Shown here one piece after another: positions 58,284-64,000 of a stretch of DNA of 64,000 bases. How positions within the stretch are numbered: the stretch's first letter is position 1; each line of letters begins with the position of its first letter. The DNA comes from Saposhnikovia divaricata (taxonomy: Eukaryota > Streptophyta > Magnoliopsida > Apiales > Apiaceae), in the NCBI GenBank assembly GCA_036435485.1, contig CM071597.1:174822147-174886146 (forward strand). The letters run 5' to 3'. The notes beneath the pieces were generated by a model. That model was not told the origin of the DNA and made no database searches. It saw only the letters and a program-made list of their open reading frames with translations. The position numbers were made by a program, and so were the translations under genes.

Positions 58284-61200
58284 TGTTAGGTCTCATAAGA
58301 GGGCTATTTTAAGCTAGAAGGGGGGTTGAATAGCTTAATATCCAATTTAAAAATTATTACGGCGTTTTAAAATATTTTTCCCTTTTTAAAAAAAAAAAAT
58401 TTACCGAGTCGTTAGCAGTTTATAAGTGCGGAAGTAAAATACAAGGAAAGAAAATACCACGCAGGAGATTTTATCCTGGTTCACGATGGCGTAACCCCTA
58501 ATGGATTCGCTCACCCCTACTCTAGTCCCCGAGCTCCTCTCCGGACTCGAGATTTTCCCTTAAAAATAAACTCGCTCTTTTAGTAGGCGGAGAAGCCTTT
58601 ACAATCCTACAAATATTTGTCTTGGTGCGTAACTACATGTTACCACCACAAAATAAATGTAAACAAATACAAGACTCGTCTTGGTGCGTAAATACCCGTC
58701 ACCACCTCAAAGTTGTTGTAAAACCTACACAACTTATTTTAGACAGCAACTCCCCGCTACTTCTTCAAAGTTGATGTAGAACCTTTGGTGTAGACTATTG
58801 ATCCTTGGCTTTTGTCGGTCTTGGGTCTTAGATGAATGGTCTTGGATCTTTCCTCTTCTTCACGGTGCAAAGACTACTAACTCCCCGTTAGTACATCTAG
58901 GACTTTGGCCTTAGAACGAGAATCACCTCACTTTAACTTCACCTCACTACAAAAGTTAGAAACACAATATCTACGAAGCAATATGTGGTTAAGCAAGATA
59001 TATAATAAAGTCATGCAAAACTAGCGGGTTACGGTGCTAGCCACGAAGGACGTCATTATGCGTTAAAATATTATTCAACTCACAAGTGTGAGGATGAGAA
59101 AGAAAAATTCAACTCGCAAGTGTGAGGGCCGTGAAAGAAAAATTCAACTCGCAAGTGCGAGGACCGTGAAAGAACTCTATTAGACGTTAGCTATATGCGT
59201 AGTGCGGAAAATAGTAAATAACGTCAAGGGTTAAGTCACACGAGTGGACTTGACGCACAAGCGGTATTAGAACAGAACGTTAATATTCAATTAATAATAT
59301 TAAGTTATATCTTGTGATTTTAACTTCTTCACGAAGTTTATGTGATACGAAGTATTCCTTTAAAGAATGTCCCACGAAGCACTGTAGATGCTAGTTGGGA
59401 ATCCGTAAAAATACTTAATCATACCAACTTTGACGTGTGTCAAATATGCAAGTCTTTTTAAGCTACTAGGCTTAAGACTTTTAAGATGTATACTTGCTTT
59501 TGACTAAAGTCAATGTCAAAGTATAATCTTCTTTGAACTTCTTGCACGAAAAGAGTTTATGGCCACGTAAAATAAAATGTAAGTGCGATAAAACAAGTGG
59601 CTAAACTTGTGCTTAAAGAAGCTTAGGTTGAACGAAGTATTCCTTTAAAAGAAATTCCCACGGAGCACTGTAGATGCTAGTTAGGAACCCGTAAGAATAC
59701 TTAATCGTTTCAACTTTTGACCTATGTCAAAAATAATCTATCTCTTTTATAAAGAGACCTTTGGGATCTTTAAAATAGATCCAAGAATAGAGATTAAGAT
59801 GAAGTATAGAAGTTAAGCACAAATATCAAATATAAACACAAAGACGAAGCTAAAAATTACCACTTTTAAAAGTCGTCGGAAGAAGTTTGCTGGAAAAATT
59901 CGCCGGAGGTTCGGCCGGATTTTGGACGGTGGTCGAACTTTGGGCAGCCCTTCGGGAGGCCGGAAAGTGGTGGTAGATGAGTTAGCTTGGGTGAACAAAG
60001 CTTGGTTGGGTGGAACTAAGCTTGTTGAACAAAAACCTTGAATATATGTATATATATATTTAAGAGAGAAGGTTTTTTAGATGAAGTAGATGAAGATAGA
60101 ACTTGTAAGTGTTTGGAGAGTGTTTACTTTAAAAATCCCAGCATGTATTTGGCTCTTAGCTTGTGTTTAAAATGGGTGGATGAGGGGGTTTATTTATAGA
60201 GAGAGTTGGGTGGAATGAATGGTAGAGATTTAGATTTAAGGGAGTGGTTAAGATTGAAAGGGTGTGGATTGGTGACATGGATTTCACTTGGATTGCCAAC
60301 ATGTAAAGTTGTGTTTCTTTGCAAGTGGATAGCTAGAGGACAAGAGAAATCCCAGCTGAGTTTTAAGCTCTATTAAATCGTATCGGACTCGTATTAATTA
60401 ACGATTAAATACGTAACACATATTATCAATTAAATATCCGATAAATACGAAAATACCCAATAAATAATTCTAAAATTATGGAGCACTTAGGAATATTATA
60501 AAATAATATTCTGGAAAGTTTGGTCAATTTTGGTCAAGGTTGACTTGGTCAAACGTGGTCAACTGTTGACTAACTATCTCGATTTTCGTGCCCGGACGAA
60601 AATACTTGAAAACTTACGAAACTTTAACCATGCATATAAAATAGTATTTAAGTGATCACTCTCAAGTTTCAAGTCATTCTAGCAAGTGAAAGTATTTTAT
60701 TTGGATTTAAAATGATTAAATGAGCTTTCGGTTCCGAATAAAATACGATTGGTCTTTCCTCAAAAAAGATAAATCTTGTGACCAATGTTTTGACTAGAAT
60801 AAATACTTAGAATATATTTCTTAATATATAAAACCTTTTGAGAGTGTAGGAAATATTTTTGAATGAATAAAGTAATTTTCTCCGAAATATAATATATTTG
60901 AGAAGCGGGACAAAATTTACATTAAATATTTATGTCATGAGAAGAAAATATTCCTGGGAATAAAAAGTCTTCTCTAGGATGAGAAAAATGTTTTGATTGT
61001 GAAGATAGAATACTTTTCGAATAAAAACTGATCCTTTTTAAATTTAGCACGAGTTCTCTAAAGAACGTTAAGTCTCGAATATTCTTTGTTCGAGCTCGTT
61101 GCCTTATTAATATCGCAACGGAGATCTAAAAAATATCAAACCTCGATATTTCTTTTTCGATCTTATTGCCTTGGTGTAGAGATATATTTTGTAAGGATAT

Positions 61201-61392
61201 TTTGATTTTTCAGCAAGTTGGAATATCTCTCATATTTAAAATAAGATGATAAATTCTGCTAGAGTTGACTATTTGACTTTTGACTGAATCAATTAAATAA
61301 ATGGCCTAGTGGAGAGGATTTTACGTGTATTTAAATTTTATGTTAAATCGTACAAATACCAAAATAAATATTATATCGAATATATCCTTTCA
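58284..61392 (-). repeat. 5' LTR (element sense) of the SIRE-type element
   Basis: 3109 bp. Includes the 59845-60712 segment absent from the other LTR. Confidence 0.92.
60190..60199 (-). promoter_or_regulatory. TATA box of the SIRE-type 5' LTR
   Basis: The minus strand reads TCTCTCTATAAATAAACCCC. It lies in the segment missing from the other LTR. A pyrimidine-rich leader (CACTCTCCAAACACTTAC, TTCTCTCTTAAAT) follows. Confidence 0.6.
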
Positions 61393-61519
61393 ATAGTTGA
61401 TTTTGGTTGGGTTTTATTCTACTGGTTTCGTTTTGATTTGGTTGGGACTCTCACATGCGTGTTCAATGATTGTAGTGGCCCTAGGCACATCTGTATACCT
61501 TCTTTCTTTCTCTACAGGT

Positions 61520-62126
61520 AGGGGTTGCAATTTCGGGTTCTGGGTCGGGTTTGCGTCGGGTCAGATTGTACCTAGTTGTTTCGGGTTGATTTTTTCATAA
61601 TCCTAACCCGTATCTACCGGATTCATGTCGGGTTTCGGGTCATTTCGGGTTTCACCAACTCAAATCTTTTTTAGAGTGATTGAAAATATACTTCTATATT
61701 ATATACTCCCTTAGTCCCGATTTATAGAGAATGATTGCTTTTGCAGAAATTTTAAGAAAAACTATTCATTTCTCTTTCATTGCACGTGAAAGTTACAATT
61801 CAAATGTATAACATGTACTGTAAAAGGGCATGGCATATAGAAAATATTGTTATTACTATTAAATAATTATAAATCAACTAGCGAGTCTCTATCATTGCAC
61901 GTGAAAATTACTTTATTGTACTTAAATTAGTTATTTTAAACATAAAGTATTTCAAAAACAGGGTTTTAAAAAGAGGGTTCATTAATTTTCAGGTCATTTT
62001 CGGGTTTCGGGTTCGTGTCTGATTCTACCCGGTAGTTTCGGGTTGAATATTTGATGAACCAAATTCGTATTTTCTCGGATTGGGTTTGTGTCGTGTTTCG
62101 GGTTGGATCGGAAATTGCCACCCCTA
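61520..62126. mobile_element. hAT-type MITE with TCGGGTT subterminal repeats
   Basis: 607 bp. Ends TAGGGGTTGCAATTTC and GAAATTGCCACCCCTA, flanked by near-perfect 8 bp TSDs TCTACAGG (61512-61519) and TCTACTGG (62127-62134). Many TCGGGTT(T) words lie within the first and last 150 bp, as in hAT subterminal regions. No transposase; open frames are incidental. Confidence 0.85.
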
Positions 62127-62149
62127 TCTACTGGTTTAAGATTATAAAT

Positions 62150-62317
62150 TGCCACCGCCTTTTTCTTCCCCGGTCCAATCTCTTCTTCGTCATCCATCTC
62201 CGTTAGCTTCGCATCCAGCCCCAGCCGCGAATTTCTCTCCGACGCCATCTCCGATTGCAAGTAATGAAGCAAACGTCGTCGTAGAATCAGCTCCGGCGAA
62301 TTCAGAGCCATTTTCAT
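62150..62317 (-). CDS. Uncertain short coding segment
   Basis: The minus-strand frame begins MKMALNSPELILRRRLLHYLQ and contains KLTEMDDEEEIGPGKKK before running into the MITE. GC content is higher than in the surroundings. The opposite strand also has an open frame (62149-62370, Pro/Ser rich). I do not recognise either; a truncated first exon is possible. Confidence 0.25.
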
Positions 62318-62499
62318 CGACTGATTTGCTTATAAATTTCAGTAATTTGAGTTTAATTTTGGAGATTTGAATTTTTTTTTAGTGATTTTGATGTGATGGT
62401 GTTATTGTGTGGTTAAGATTTGTGTGATTCGACTTTTGAGGAGAACACATCTGAGCAGTTAAATACATCAAACGATTGTGATTTTTGTGGCTGCTGTTG

Positions 62500-62830
62500 T
62501 GGATTTTGCGGTAATTTTTGGGTTTCTGGTGGTGATTTTTGGTGGTGGCCGGAGGTGACGGCGGAGATGGGGTGGTTTGTAATGGTTTTGGTTATGGTGA
62601 TTTTCGTTATTTAGTGGTGATTTTTGTTGGTGGTGGCGGCAGTACGGTGGTCAGAGGTGGCGGAGTGTGGTATTTTTGCTTATAGCCGGTGATTTTTATT
62701 TGTGGTGGCCGGAGGTGGCGGCAGTGCGGTAATTTTCTGTTTATCGGTGGTGATTTTATGGGTTGGCCGGAATTGGTCGCGGGAGATGGTGACCCGAGTA
62801 GGGAAGAAATGATTTTGGAAGATGATGTTG
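62500..62830 (+). repeat. Degenerate G/T-rich repeats
   Basis: Repeated GGTGGTGATTTTTG and GGTGGCCGGAGGTGGCGG words. The Gly/Trp/Val frames are low complexity and not counted as genes. Confidence 0.6.
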
Positions 62831-63430
62831 AATTAAATGAATAATAAAAAATAAAATTTTAAATATTAATTGTGGGGCTAGGATTTAATTTAGATATAAA
62901 AAATGTGTGGATAAGATTTGATCTCATATCTCACCATATTGAGGGCTCTCATTTGAGAAAGACCCTATATATATCTATATAAACATATACACATGTATAA
63001 ACAGAAAATCACAACTGCAAGATGGAATTAAGGGACTAAAACACCATAAAACGCAAGAGAAATAGCAATACATACATTTAATTCCTTGATTTTAAAGATT
63101 TTAAATCGAAAAACACAAACTCAATCACTCGTACTCGATTTCTCTTTGCATCATCTCTCTGCTCGCCTATGTAACTGAACTTAATATTGTTTATGTTTGT
63201 TTTATTTAGTAAATAATAGTGTTATTTGGAGTTTAAAACATGAGACGAACTAACGTTAGGGGTAAATACAGAAAGCTAAATGAAGTGGTGTTTTACTGTG
63301 GTATTTGGGACTTTTATTTTGATTTATGACATTTTGGATCATCCATTCCATTTATATATATTATAGGGGAACAAGGGTGTTCAATTCAATTTAGTAATTT
63401 ACTAATATACCCTTTTATTTATGTTAAAGA
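62831..63430. other. AT-rich non-coding, nothing recognised
   Basis: No feature seen on either strand. Confidence 0.4.
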
Positions 63431-63444
63431 TAAAAAAGTGTACT

Positions 63445-63518
63445 TAATGGGAATCGAACCTATAACCTTGGTTATACAAGCAACCAATGTTGACATCTAC
63501 ACCCACTACACCATTTTA
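63445..63518 (-). mobile_element. Possible tRNA-derived SINE head
   Basis: The minus strand has an A-box-like TGGTGTAGTGGGTGTAG and, about 40 bp on, a B-box GGTTCGATTCC, with spacing as in a tRNA promoter. It is not a foldable tRNA gene to the eye. A diverged partial second copy lies at about 63600-63660. No TSD located. Confidence 0.35.
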
Positions 63519-63699
63519 ATTTTTTGATACCAAATCTAAAATCGTTAACGACATTCGCACAAAAATCATTTATGTTATTCTTTTCAATATTTATTTAAAG
63601 ACTGGACCTATATAACCTTCATTGTAGAAATACTGAGTGTTAACATCTACATCATTCCAATTTTTGATGTCAACTTAAAAATCATCAACTACATGCACA

Positions 63700-64000
63700 A
63701 AAAGAAATTAACTTGTTACATTCTTTTTCTAAAAAAGTTAGGAAAATATATGGATTGATATTTATCCATTTCTATTTACTAAAAAAAATAAACATCCAGA
63801 AGTAATGTTATATATGTTATAGAGGGAATGATTTTTTTTAAGTTATTTAGCAAATGTGTGAGGTTGTTCGGGAGGTTGATAAACGTGAAAAATATTTTGA
63901 ATTGCCAACAATCATTGTCTAAAGTACGTCGGGGAAAAACTCAACCTTTTAAAATTTGTAGCATCAATATTAAAAAATATTGTTACTCCTACCTAAACCC
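63700..64000. other. AT-rich non-coding end of window
   Basis: Nothing recognised. Confidence 0.4.

Larger units (their letters stand above)
42662..61392 (-). mobile_element. SIRE/Maximus-type Ty1/copia retrotransposon
   Basis: 18.7 kb, with LTRs 42662-44927 and 58284-61392 starting TGTTAGGTC and ending CCTTTCA, and perfect TSDs ATAGT (42657-42661 and 61393-61397). In element sense (minus): 5' LTR, PBS, gag with zinc knuckles, protease, integrase, RT, RNase H, a 2.7 kb spacer, an extra ORF, 3' region, purine tract, 3' LTR. Very long LTRs and an additional 3' ORF are typical of the SIRE/Maximus lineage. Several stops and a frameshift make gag-pol defective, and a solo LTR splits RNase H. Confidence 0.93.

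Overview
This window is plant nuclear DNA. It has spliced genes with GT/AG introns, LTR retrotransposons primed by plant tRNA-iMet and tRNA-Asp type sites, an Au-type SINE, hAT elements and a plant HGGGF carboxylesterase. It looks like an AT-rich eudicot genome; the family cannot be fixed from sequence alone. Most of the window is transposon sequence, and host genes are few and mostly damaged.

Layout. 1-4.1 kb: an internally deleted Ty1/copia element on the minus strand (654-4042, TSD GATTG) that splits a candidate host exon. 4.1-6.1 kb: AT-rich DNA with a diverged direct duplication. 6.1-11.7 kb: a minus-strand RPA70-like (replication protein A large subunit) gene whose seven main coding exons join in phase but carry an in-frame TAG at codon 120. 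Its 2.8 kb intron holds a solo LTR, its 5' leader intron is full of tandem repeats, and Helitron-like 5' termini bracket the locus in inverted orientation. 12.3-15.6 kb, 35.4-38.9 kb and 41.2-42.3 kb: three copies of one duplicated module. Two carry a CXE carboxylesterase: the first is a pseudogene, the second (37921-38901) is intact and is the best functional host gene here. The first copy also carries a TRIM element whose empty site survives in the second.

15.6-32.9 kb: a decayed Tat/Retand-type Ty3/gypsy element of about 12 kb, with gag-PR-RT-RNaseH-archaeal-type RNaseH-INT on the plus strand, two arrays of palindrome-bearing tandem repeats and a separate antisense ORF. A 5.3 kb Athila-like non-autonomous element (26534-31792) with 973 bp LTRs and one unfamiliar 186-codon ORF is nested in it. 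33.1-34.9 kb: an Au-like SINE with a triplicated tail, and one broken exon of a hydroxyphenylpyruvate/glyoxylate reductase-like gene ending in a perfect 23 bp inverted repeat. 39.2-40.7 kb: a deleted hAT element, then a hAT-type MITE sitting in an older Athila-like relic.

42.7-61.4 kb: an 18.7 kb SIRE/Maximus-type copia element on the minus strand (TSD ATAGT) with gag-pol, a later solo-LTR insertion inside its RNase H, and a large extra ORF downstream of pol. Its two LTRs differ by about 870 bp that include the likely TATA box. 61.5-64 kb: another hAT-type MITE, a GC-rich segment with ambiguous coding potential, G/T-rich repeats and a possible tRNA-derived SINE.

The history reads as tandem duplication of a carboxylesterase locus followed by repeated, nested transposon invasion. 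Insertion boundaries, TSDs and nesting are read directly from the sequence; family names come from motif recognition and no database was searched.
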